Positions 1 to 7,042 of a stretch of 21,342 bases of DNA are shown piece by piece. The position numbers were made by a program, and so were the translations under genes. Origin of the DNA: an uncultured Pelagibacteraceae bacterium (GTDB taxonomy: Bacteria > Pseudomonadota > Alphaproteobacteria > Pelagibacterales > Pelagibacteraceae). Numbering within the stretch: position 1 is the stretch's first letter; every line of letters begins with the position of its first letter. Location: positions 1-21,342 of the forward strand of contig CACIWH010000007.1 of the NCBI GenBank assembly GCA_902590295.1, given 5' to 3'. Below the pieces are notes generated by a model. The model was not told the origin of the DNA. It saw only the letters and a program-made list of their open reading frames with translations, and did not search any database.

Positions 1-527
1 TATGTGGAGGAACATCTCCAGGCGTTGAACCGATAGCAGCAAATAGTTACACTCATAAAACACTTTCTGGATCTTTTAATGTTAGAAATAAATACTTAAA
101 AAAATTATTAGAAAAACATGGAAAAGATAATGATGAAGTTTGGTCAAGTATTACTACAAATCAAGGCTCAGTTTCACATCTTGATTTTTTAACTAAAGAA
201 GAGAAAGATGTATTTAAAACAGCTTTCGAATTAGATCAAAGGTGGCTTGTAGACTTGAGTGCGGATAGAACGCCACATATATCTCAAGCACAATCTATTA
301 ACTTATTTTTACCTGCTGATGTTCATAAAAGAGACTTACATCAGATTCATTTCCAGGCATGGAAAAAGGGTCTTAAAAGCCTTTATTATTGCAGGTCTAA
401 ATCAATACAAAGGGCTGAAAATGTTAATGATGCAAAATCAACTGACATTACAGCCAATGTTTATAAGTCTAAAAATCAACAACAATCAGAAGAAAACAAA
501 TATGAGGAGTGTTTATCATGTCAGTAG
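1..527 (+). CDS. nrdA: Ribonucleoside-diphosphate reductase, alpha (large) subunit, C-terminal part
   Basis: The 5' end lies outside the window; the readable frame starts at base 3 and gives the last 174 residues. NrdA reduces ribonucleoside diphosphates to deoxyribonucleotides in the cytoplasm, together with NrdB. Visible signatures are PHISQAQSINLF, then LKSLYY, whose tyrosine pair corresponds to the radical-transfer tyrosines of class I enzymes (known for the family). The extreme C-terminus ends ECLSCQ; the two cysteines match the mobile C-terminal pair that re-reduces the active-site disulfide, here spaced CxxC. The stop overlaps the nrdB start by 10 bases, so the two are almost certainly co-translated. 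Identification is firm despite truncation, because nrdB follows and the C-terminal motifs are diagnostic. Confidence 0.95.
   Translation, partial: CGGTSPGVEPIAANSYTHKTLSGSFNVRNKYLKKLLEKHGKDNDEVWSSITTNQGSVSHLDFLTKEEKDVFKTAFELDQRWLVDLSADRTPHISQAQSINLFLPADVHKRDLHQIHFQAWKKGLKSLYYCRSKSIQRAENVNDAKSTDITANVYKSKNQQQSEENKYEECLSCQ
504..509 (+). promoter_or_regulatory. Ribosome binding site of nrdB
   Basis: GAGGAG lies inside the nrdA 3' end, eight bases before the ATG at 518. It decides the nrdB start against the in-frame GTG at 509, which would overlap this site. It is one of the clearest Shine-Dalgarno sequences in a window where most starts lack one. Confidence 0.7.
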
Positions 528-1528
528 TAAAAAAAGAAAAAAGTGGAAAAATTATTCAACCAAAAAAAATGGGATTATTAGTTGAAAACCCTGTTTATAA
601 GCCATTTAGATATCCATGGTGTTATGATGCGTGGTTAACTCAGCAAAGAATTCACTGGTTACCAGAGGAGGTGCCGCTAGGAGACGATGTCAGAGATTGG
701 CAAAAGAACTTATCTCAACCAGAGAAAAACTTAGTAACTCAAATTTTCAGATTTTTTACCCAGGCAGACGTCGAAGTAAACAACTGTTATCTTAGACACT
801 ATACTACGGTTTTTAAACCAACTGAGGTTTTAATGATGATGACCGCATTTGCTTCTATGGAAACCGTACATGTTGCTGCATACTCACATTTACTTGACAC
901 AATTGGTATGCCAGAATCTGAATATTCAGCTTTCATGAAATATAAAGAAATGAAAGATAAATATGATTATATGCAAGGTTTTAATGTCAATTCAAAAGAG
1001 GACATTGCTAAAACAGTAGCAGTTTTTAGTGCTTTTACTGAAGGTCTACAACTATTTGCAAGTTTTGCAATTTTATTAAACTTTCCAAGACATAACAAAC
1101 TTAAAGGCATGGGTCAGATTGTAACTTGGTCAGTTAGAGATGAAACTCTTCATTGTAATTCAATGATAAGAATATTTAAAGAGTTCATCAAAGAAAACCC
1201 AGAAATCTGGACACCAAAACTTAAAAAAGAAATTTATGATGCATGTAGAACAATAGTTGAGCACGAGGATGCATTTATTGATTTAGCTTTTGAAATGGGT
1301 CCAATGGAAGGATTAACAGCTCAAGAAGTTAAGGATTACATCAGATTCATTGGAAATAGAAGATTGGTTCAATTAGGTTTAGAACCAATTTATGATGTGG
1401 AGAAAAACCCGTTAACTTGGTTAGATACTATGTTAAACGCTGTTGAACATATGAACTTCTTTGAAGGAAGAGCTACAGAGTATTCAAAAGCCTCAACTCA
1501 AGGAAGTTGGGTAGAAGCTTTTTCTTAA
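518..1528 (+). CDS. nrdB: Ribonucleoside-diphosphate reductase, beta (small) subunit
   Basis: NrdB carries the dimetal/tyrosyl-radical cofactor that starts catalysis in NrdA. I chose the ATG at 518 rather than the upstream in-frame GTG at 509, because a GAGGAG ribosome binding site sits at 504-509, eight bases before the ATG; this gives 336 residues. Metal ligands are visible in the expected spacing: D84 (or neighbouring E86), E115 and H118 in METVH, E175 in FTEGLQ, then E209 and H212 in RDETLH. Y122 sits seven residues after E115, where the radical tyrosine of class Ia enzymes lies, so a tyrosyl-radical enzyme is more likely than a tyrosine-less subclass. A C-terminal tyrosine (Y322) may serve in radical transfer (inference). 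It overlaps nrdA by 10 bases. Confidence 0.95.
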   Translation: MSVVKKEKSGKIIQPKKMGLLVENPVYKPFRYPWCYDAWLTQQRIHWLPEEVPLGDDVRDWQKNLSQPEKNLVTQIFRFFTQADVEVNNCYLRHYTTVFKPTEVLMMMTAFASMETVHVAAYSHLLDTIGMPESEYSAFMKYKEMKDKYDYMQGFNVNSKEDIAKTVAVFSAFTEGLQLFASFAILLNFPRHNKLKGMGQIVTWSVRDETLHCNSMIRIFKEFIKENPEIWTPKLKKEIYDACRTIVEHEDAFIDLAFEMGPMEGLTAQEVKDYIRFIGNRRLVQLGLEPIYDVEKNPLTWLDTMLNAVEHMNFFEGRATEYSKASTQGSWVEAFS

Positions 1529-1529
1529 T

Positions 1530-2156
1530 TTGAAATATAAAAAATATTTTAGAAAAACTAGCCTAAAACAAAAAAATATTGGGGATCTTTTTTTGGATAT
1601 TATCCAGAAAAAGAACCCAAAAACTTTTCTTGAGATAGGAATATTTCACGGCGTGACAGCAAGGAATGTATGCGAATTAATGTTTAAAAACCATGGAGAT
1701 AATTTTAATTATATTGGTATAGATATTTTTGATAATAGTAATGCTTACGATAAAGAAGTAGTGCCTTCAAAGACTTTTAATAATCCATTTAAAACCTTTT
1801 ATTTCAGATATATAAAGAAACAAAATCCATATAGTTTGATTGCTGTCGAAGATCTTTTGTCAAAGTTTAAAAAAAATATAAAAATCATTCAGGGAGATAC
1901 CAATCAAATATTTCATGAGGTTAGTCTAAAAAATATAGACTTTATTTTTATTGATGGTGGACATGATTACAAAACTGTAAAAAACGATCTAGAACAAAGC
2001 TTAAAAATAATTAATAAAAATGGAACTATTTTATGTGATGATTGGAATTTGAGCCAAGCTTTGGGTGTGAGAGAAGCAATAAAAGATTTTTCAAAAGAAA
2101 AAAATATTAATTTTGAAATTGTGCACGAGAGATTTGCTCAGTTTAATTTACAATAA
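1530..2156 (+). CDS. Class I SAM-dependent methyltransferase, Methyltransf_24-like, substrate unknown
   Basis: A 208-residue protein with a Rossmann-type methyltransferase fold. Motif I is FLEIGIFHG near residue 33 (SAM binding), with an acidic YIGIDIF strand after it. Further on come IIQGDT and DFIFIDGGHDY, followed by ILCDDW; the IDGGH pattern is typical of the Methyltransf_24 group, which includes sugar and small-molecule methyltransferases. No signal peptide or membrane segment is evident. The start is a TTG one base after the nrdB stop, because the first internal ATG falls after motif I and would destroy the SAM site. It is probably transcribed with nrdAB but has no obvious role in nucleotide reduction. 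Its stop directly abuts the convergent prpC stop. The substrate cannot be read from the sequence. Confidence 0.75.
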   Translation: MKYKKYFRKTSLKQKNIGDLFLDIIQKKNPKTFLEIGIFHGVTARNVCELMFKNHGDNFNYIGIDIFDNSNAYDKEVVPSKTFNNPFKTFYFRYIKKQNPYSLIAVEDLLSKFKKNIKIIQGDTNQIFHEVSLKNIDFIFIDGGHDYKTVKNDLEQSLKIINKNGTILCDDWNLSQALGVREAIKDFSKEKNINFEIVHERFAQFNLQ

Positions 2157-3281
2157 TTATCTTTGGTTTAACGGTACAACTTTACGATAGGAGCTACCTT
2201 TATAGCTTGCAAGTGGTCTTATTAACTTGTTCGCGGCATGTTGTTCAAGAATATGTGCTGACCAACCTGTTATTCTAGATATGACAAAAATAGGTGTGAA
2301 AAAGTCTGTATCGAAGCCCATTAAATGATAAGTAGGTCCTGTAGGGTAATCTACATTTGGATATATATTTTTTCTATCAATCATAACTTTTTCTACAATG
2401 TCATATATTTTTTCAAATTTTTTGTCTTTTTTAACTTTTGCAACTTTTGCGAAATATTCCCTCATGGTAGGTACTCTAGAGTCTCCACTTTTATAAACTC
2501 TATGACCAAAACCCATTACAACAGCTTTTTTATCTAAAGCATTATTGATCCATTTAAGAGCATTTTCTGGTTTCTTAATTTTATTCATCATGTGCATGAC
2601 CTCTTCATTTGCACCCCCATGCAATGGCCCTTTTAAACTAGCTATAGCACCAGTAATTGCGCCATGAATATCTGACAAACTACTTGTGATAGTTCTAGCT
2701 GTAAAAGTTGACACGTTAAAACTATGCTCAGCATATAAAATTAAAGATACATCAAACGCCTTTACTATCTCTTTGTTCGGAACTTTTCCAAAACACATGT
2801 AAAAGAAATTTTCTGAAAATGATAGATTGCTTTTCGGGCTTATTATTTTTTTACCTTTTCTAAGTCTATAAAACGCCGCTAAAGCAGTTGGTGTTTTTGC
2901 AAAAATTCTCATAACTTTTCTCATATTGGCTTTAGGTGAATTATCTTTAGTTTCTTTATCCTCAAGACCCATAATACTCACTGCTGTTCTTGCTACATCC
3001 ATAGGATGAGATTTTTTTGGAAAATTTTTAATACTATCAAGAAGAGATTTAGATAATTTTCTCTCTTTTCTCTCTATTTTTTCAAAGCTTTTTAGCTGTT
3101 TATTATCTGGCAGTTCACCATTTAGAATTAAATATGCGACTTCCTCAAATTTACATTTTGCACATAAATCTTGCGCAGCATAACCTCGGTAAGTAAGAGA
3201 ATTAATTTCTGGCATTACTTTAGAAACTTCTGTTTCGTCAACAACAATTCCTAATAAACCTTTTTTAATATCTTCCGTCAT
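2157..3281 (-). CDS. prpC: 2-methylcitrate synthase (citrate synthase family)
   Basis: It condenses propionyl-CoA with oxaloacetate to 2-methylcitrate, the first step of the methylcitrate cycle. The 374 residues match short type II-like synthases rather than the longer housekeeping citrate synthase. The catalytic set is visible: H221 in GPLHGGAN, H260 in GFGHRVYK, and D311 in NVDYPTG; the AEHSFN segment (H186) is also conserved. Methylcitrate rather than citrate specificity is inferred mainly from adjacency to prpB and prpD. The ATG overlaps the prpB stop by one base (TAATG), suggesting translational coupling. It is the last gene of the minus-strand unit, and its stop touches that of the convergent methyltransferase gene without a spacer, so there is no room for a terminator between them. 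Confidence 0.92.
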   Translation of the reverse strand: MTEDIKKGLLGIVVDETEVSKVMPEINSLTYRGYAAQDLCAKCKFEEVAYLILNGELPDNKQLKSFEKIERKERKLSKSLLDSIKNFPKKSHPMDVARTAVSIMGLEDKETKDNSPKANMRKVMRIFAKTPTALAAFYRLRKGKKIISPKSNLSFSENFFYMCFGKVPNKEIVKAFDVSLILYAEHSFNVSTFTARTITSSLSDIHGAITGAIASLKGPLHGGANEEVMHMMNKIKKPENALKWINNALDKKAVVMGFGHRVYKSGDSRVPTMREYFAKVAKVKKDKKFEKIYDIVEKVMIDRKNIYPNVDYPTGPTYHLMGFDTDFFTPIFVISRITGWSAHILEQHAANKLIRPLASYKGSSYRKVVPLNQR

Positions 3282-4177
3282 TATTTGTGTCCGTCTGTAT
3301 TAAAGTTATAAATTTTTTTATCTAGTGAATTATATTTTTTATATTCAACTAAATCATACAATCTACTTCTAGTTTGCATTTTATCAATAACGTTTTTTTG
3401 ATGCCCATCTTTAAAAATGACTTTTAGACCTTCCTCGACACTTTTCATGGCTAGTCTTTGTGTGGTTACTGGATAAATCACGATATTATAGCCTAAATTT
3501 TCTAATTCTCTGTAGTTTATTAGGTCTGATTTTCCGAACTCAGTCATATTGGCAAGTAAATATGAATTAAGACTTTTTCTAACTTTTTCAAATTCCTTTT
3601 TATCTTTTAATGCCTCAGGAAATATTATTTCTGCTCCAGCATCAATATAAGCTTTACATCTTTCAATCATTTTATCGATACCTTCAACACTTTTTGCGTC
3701 TGATCTTGCAATAATTTTAAAGTTCTTATCTTTTTTTGCCTTAACACATTCTTTAATTTTATTTACCATCTTTTTTGTAGAAATAAGTTCTTTATTATCA
3801 AGATGACCACATCTTTTTCTTTCTACCTGATCCTCAATATGAACAGCCGCCACCCCAAATTTTTCAAAAGTGTTTATAGTTTTTTTACATGATTTAAAAC
3901 CTGTATCAATATCAACAATTGTAGGCAGGTTTGTAACTCTTGCTATTTGTTTTGACCTATTACTAACATCCTCTAATGTAGTTAATCCAATATCAGGATA
4001 CCCAAGGTCGTTAGACATCACTCCACCAGATACATAAACAGCATCATAACCTATTTCCTCAATTACTTTGGCTGTTAAGGGATTATACGCTCCTGGAACT
4101 CTTAATATTTTCCCACTTTTCAGTTTTTTAACAAAATCTTTTCTTTTTTCCTTAATTTTTTTTTTAACAAAGTGCAT
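3281..4177 (-). CDS. prpB: 2-methylisocitrate lyase
   Basis: It cleaves 2-methylisocitrate into pyruvate and succinate, the last step of the methylcitrate cycle. The protein has 298 residues and belongs to the isocitrate lyase/PEP mutase superfamily. The lyase active-site motif KRCGH is at 121-125 with C123 as catalytic cysteine, at the same number as in the E. coli enzyme. Mg-binding acidic residues are in VDIDTGF (about 89-91), the substrate loop is YVSGG (48-52), and ANMTEFGKS (209-217) is typical of PrpB. KRCGH argues against phosphonomutase or oxaloacetate decarboxylase, which lack it. One-base TAATG overlaps join it to prpD upstream and prpC downstream. The N-terminus is rich in lysine, as is common in AT-rich genomes. 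Confidence 0.93.
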   Translation of the reverse strand: MHFVKKKIKEKRKDFVKKLKSGKILRVPGAYNPLTAKVIEEIGYDAVYVSGGVMSNDLGYPDIGLTTLEDVSNRSKQIARVTNLPTIVDIDTGFKSCKKTINTFEKFGVAAVHIEDQVERKRCGHLDNKELISTKKMVNKIKECVKAKKDKNFKIIARSDAKSVEGIDKMIERCKAYIDAGAEIIFPEALKDKKEFEKVRKSLNSYLLANMTEFGKSDLINYRELENLGYNIVIYPVTTQRLAMKSVEEGLKVIFKDGHQKNVIDKMQTRSRLYDLVEYKKYNSLDKKIYNFNTDGHK

Positions 4178-5679
4178 TAAAAAATACCTAGTTTATTATT
4201 TTTTTTAATATCTTTTTTATTAATTACAATGTTTAATTTATTTAATTGATTAGATTTTAATTTTTTTAAATTTTGAACATCTTTTAAAAATCTATCAGAT
4301 TCTTTTTTAGTAATTACTCCTTTGGCTAAAGTTAGGAATTTGTTAATATAGTTTGGTCTTTTAAACGGTCTTGATCCGTAAGGGTGAGCATCTGCTACAC
4401 CTTGCTCTTCTATAATTTTTTTATTATTTTTTAATGTAACAATAACTTTTGCACCGAATGCCTTATTTTTTGGGTTAGGATCATGGTATCGTTTAGTCCA
4501 TTTCTTATCTTCATGAGTTTTTATAGATCTCCATATTTTTAGAGTACTTTTTCTTTTAGCTCTTGCTTTGCTGTAAGATTTTACATGATGCCAATTGGCG
4601 TCCTCTAAGGCGACAGCGAAAATATACATTATAGAATGATCTAAAGTTTCTCTGCTTGCATTTGGATCCATCTTTTGAGGATCATTAGCCCCAGTTCCTA
4701 TAACATTATGAGTATGATGACTTGTGTGTATGTCTATTTTTTTAATATCATTAAGATTTTTAATTCTTCGGTTTAATTTTTTTGCAAGATCTATCAATGC
4801 TTGCGCCTGGTACTCTGCAGAATATTCTTTAGTGTAAGTTTCTAAAATTGCTTTCTTTTCCTCATTCTTTCTTGGCAAAGGAACTTTATACAAAGCTTTT
4901 TTTCCATCTAAAATTCTTGCTACAACACTATCTTCACCTTCATATATTGGACTTGGAGCTCCTTCTCCTCTCATGGCTCTATCCACTGCCTCTATACCAA
5001 GTTTACCTGCATGTGCAGGCGCAAAAGCTTTCCAACTTGATATTTCACCTTTCCTAGATTGTCTAGTTGATATTGTTGTATGCAACGCTTGTTGTATTGC
5101 TTGGTAAATTATCTCTGTTTTTAAACCAAGCATTGTGCCTAAACCAGCTGCAACACTTGGACCTAAATGAGCAATGTGATCTACTTTATGTTTATGTAAA
5201 CATATACCTTTAACAAGATTAACTTGTACCTCATAAGCTGTAATAATACCTTTTATTAAATTTAAACCAGAAATTTTCTTTTGTTGTGCAACTGCGATCA
5301 AGGCAGGTATATTATCACCTGGGTGACTATAATCTGCAGCCAGAAAAGTATCATGAAAATCTAATTCTCTTACAGCAGTTCCATTTGACCATGCCGCCCA
5401 TTCACAATCAAATTTTTGATTGGAATTTATTCCAAATATAGTAGCGCCATTTTTTCTTGGATGTTTCATAGCCATTTCCCTTGATGAAATAACTGCCTTT
5501 CTATTTAAAGAGGCAATAGCTACTGATGCATTGTCTATTATTCTGTTAATTACCATTTCAACAGAATCCTTATTAAGTTTTGCATTATCGCTAGCTAACT
5601 CTGCTAATTTCCATGCTAATTGTTTTTTTTTAGAGAGTTTAGCTTTAGATGGATAAACTTTTAACTTATGTATTATCAT
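4177..5679 (-). CDS. prpD: 2-methylcitrate dehydratase (MmgE/PrpD family)
   Basis: It dehydrates 2-methylcitrate to 2-methyl-cis-aconitate. The 500 residues are close to the family size. Diagnostic stretches are [18 protein letters not shown] (about 107-124) and [18 protein letters not shown], as in PrpD/MmgE proteins. The C-terminal 40 residues are lysine- and asparagine-rich and poorly conserved in appearance. It stands between gph and prpB: its ATG lies 14 bases inside the end of gph, and its stop overlaps the prpB ATG by one base. No acnD or prpF is nearby, which fits the PrpD-type route; hydration to methylisocitrate would then need a general aconitase encoded elsewhere (inference). The context makes PrpD more likely than an MmgE of other function. 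Confidence 0.9.
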   Translation of the reverse strand: MIIHKLKVYPSKAKLSKKKQLAWKLAELASDNAKLNKDSVEMVINRIIDNASVAIASLNRKAVISSREMAMKHPRKNGATIFGINSNQKFDCEWAAWSNGTAVRELDFHDTFLAADYSHPGDNIPALIAVAQQKKISGLNLIKGIITAYEVQVNLVKGICLHKHKVDHIAHLGPSVAAGLGTMLGLKTEIIYQAIQQALHTTISTRQSRKGEISSWKAFAPAHAGKLGIEAVDRAMRGEGAPSPIYEGEDSVVARILDGKKALYKVPLPRKNEEKKAILETYTKEYSAEYQAQALIDLAKKLNRRIKNLNDIKKIDIHTSHHTHNVIGTGANDPQKMDPNASRETLDHSIMYIFAVALEDANWHHVKSYSKARAKRKSTLKIWRSIKTHEDKKWTKRYHDPNPKNKAFGAKVIVTLKNNKKIIEEQGVADAHPYGSRPFKRPNYINKFLTLAKGVITKKESDRFLKDVQNLKKLKSNQLNKLNIVINKKDIKKNNKLGIF

Positions 5680-6361
5680 TTAAATAATTCGAAACAATTT
5701 TTTCAATACCTACAAAATCTTTAATTAAGTGTTTATGAGGTATTTGGTTTATATTTTTATCAGTGTAACCATCTTCAACCAAAATAAAAGGAATATCAGC
5801 AGAGCTTGCTGCCATACTATCAACTTCACTATCTCCTATCATTAATGATTTTTTAATATTTCCTTGCAATATATCGATTATATTTGTTACGTGCCTTGGA
5901 TCTGGCTTACAGTAATCAAAAGTATTACTCCCTGCAACATAGTCAAAATAATCGTATACATTAATTTTTTTTAAAAGATCTATAGCCAGATGCTCTTGTT
6001 TATTTGTACAAACAGCTAGTGAAATGTTATTTTTTTTACTCCATTTTAAAAAATCCAAAACACCGTTTAATAGTTTGCTTTCAACCACTATATTTTTTCC
6101 ATAATAGTCAATAAATTCTTTGACCATCTCTTCTTTAATTTTTTGATCAGTTATTTTGCTAAATTCTTTTTTAGCACTACCCCAAATTGATCTTCCGATA
6201 AGCACACCGGCACCTTTACCAACTAAATTTCTTATTTCTTCAGTAGTTTTTGACTCATATCCAAACTTTTTCATTACGTGGTTATGTGCCATCATAAGGT
6301 CTGGGGCTGTATCAACTAAAGTGCCATCTAAATCTAACAAAATTGTATAATTTTGACTCAT
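5666..6361 (-). CDS. gph: HAD-superfamily phosphatase, phosphoglycolate phosphatase-like
   Basis: A 231-residue HAD hydrolase of subfamily I. Motif I is DLDGTLVDT with nucleophile D10 and acid/base D12; motif II is the threonine in CTNK (T119); motif III is K152 in CKPDP; motif IV is GDSEVD (D177, D181). A helical cap domain (about 20-90) is in the place seen in Gph/PGP enzymes. Phosphoglycolate phosphatase, which salvages 2-phosphoglycolate arising from DNA repair, is the best family guess, but HAD substrates are hard to predict. It is the first gene of the methylcitrate unit and overlaps prpD by 14 bases, so its expression is tied to prpDBC. It is divergent from glmU across a 69-base gap. 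Confidence 0.8.
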   Translation of the reverse strand: MSQNYTILLDLDGTLVDTAPDLMMAHNHVMKKFGYESKTTEEIRNLVGKGAGVLIGRSIWGSAKKEFSKITDQKIKEEMVKEFIDYYGKNIVVESKLLNGVLDFLKWSKKNNISLAVCTNKQEHLAIDLLKKINVYDYFDYVAGSNTFDYCKPDPRHVTNIIDILQGNIKKSLMIGDSEVDSMAASSADIPFILVEDGYTDKNINQIPHKHLIKDFVGIEKIVSNYLNDNT

Positions 6362-6430
6362 TCTAAAAGTATTATTAAGAAATAATTTGTGAATTAATTA
6401 ACATAGATACTTAACTATAAGAAAAAATCA
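6362..6430. promoter_or_regulatory. Divergent spacer with promoters for gph-prpDBC and glmU-glmS
   Basis: This 69-base, very AT-rich gap separates two divergent transcription units, so it must hold start signals for both unless they begin inside coding sequence. On the plus strand TATAAG at 6416-6421 is a fair -10 hexamer, ending nine bases before the glmU ATG; a matching -35 is poor (TTAATT at 6394-6399, spacer 16). If real, glmU would have only a few leader bases. On the minus strand there are several AT-rich -10-like strings but none stands out. No operator palindrome or riboswitch-sized structure is visible. Confidence 0.4.
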
Positions 6431-7039
6431 ATGAAACAAATAAATTTACAAAAAAAAATTAGAAATAAATTTATTAAACAGGGCGTTAAAATGATAGACC
6501 CAAATACGGTTTATTTTTCTAAAGATACTAAAATCGGAAAAAATGTGACGATTGAGCCTTTCGTGGTAATTGGATCAAAAGTAAAAATTAATAATAATGT
6601 AAAAATATTATCTTTTTCTCATATTGAAGGCGTTGTAATTAATGAAAACGTATCTGTTGGTCCATTTTGTAGGTTGAGACCTGGAACAATTTTAGAAAAG
6701 AATTCAAAAGTAGGAAATTTTGTAGAAGTTAAAAAAAGTAAAATTAAGAAAAATGCAAAAGTTAGTCATTTAAGTTATATTGGTGATACAATTATTGGTT
6801 CATCTGCAAATATTGGTGCTGGAACAATCACTTGTAATTACGATGGAGTTAAAAAAAATAAAACTGTAATCGGTGATAATTCTTTTGTTGGTTCAAATTC
6901 ATCTTTAGTCGCTCCGGTGAAAATAGGACGAAACTCTACAATTGGTGCAGGATCTGTAATCACTCAAAATGTTAAAGATGGAAATTTGGCTTTAACCAGA
7001 TCAGCTCAATTACAATCTAAGTATAAAAGAAAAAAATAA
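6431..7039 (+). CDS. glmU: Glucosamine-1-phosphate N-acetyltransferase: GlmU C-terminal domain only
   Basis: This protein of 202 residues corresponds to the left-handed beta-helix half of bifunctional GlmU, which acetylates glucosamine-1-phosphate using acetyl-CoA. Repeated hexapeptides run from about residue 35 to 180. Catalytic and binding residues align with E. coli GlmU at a constant offset of 250: R83, K101, H113 (general base), Y116, N127 and K142, within GPFCRLRPG, AKVSHLSYIGD and GAGTITCNYDG. The N-terminal uridyltransferase (Rossmann) domain is absent, and nothing upstream encodes it because gph lies there on the other strand. Residues 5-25 resemble the inter-domain linker helix, so the protein begins exactly at the domain border. 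glmS follows after three bases, supporting a role in UDP-GlcNAc synthesis. An internal ATG at 6491 is possible but would lose the linker. Confidence 0.88.
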   Translation: MKQINLQKKIRNKFIKQGVKMIDPNTVYFSKDTKIGKNVTIEPFVVIGSKVKINNNVKILSFSHIEGVVINENVSVGPFCRLRPGTILEKNSKVGNFVEVKKSKIKKNAKVSHLSYIGDTIIGSSANIGAGTITCNYDGVKKNKTVIGDNSFVGSNSSLVAPVKIGRNSTIGAGSVITQNVKDGNLALTRSAQLQSKYKRKK

Positions 7040-7042
7040 ATT

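Noticed and set aside
255..527. Apparent independent small gene starting at a TTG at 255
   Set aside because: The frame is open to base 3 and carries conserved NrdA sequence upstream of the TTG, so it is only the end of nrdA.
3281..4177. prpB read as a phosphonomutase or carboxyphosphonoenolpyruvate mutase
   Set aside because: The KRCGH active-site motif with C123 and the neighbouring prpC and prpD point to methylisocitrate lyase; mutases of the superfamily lack this motif.
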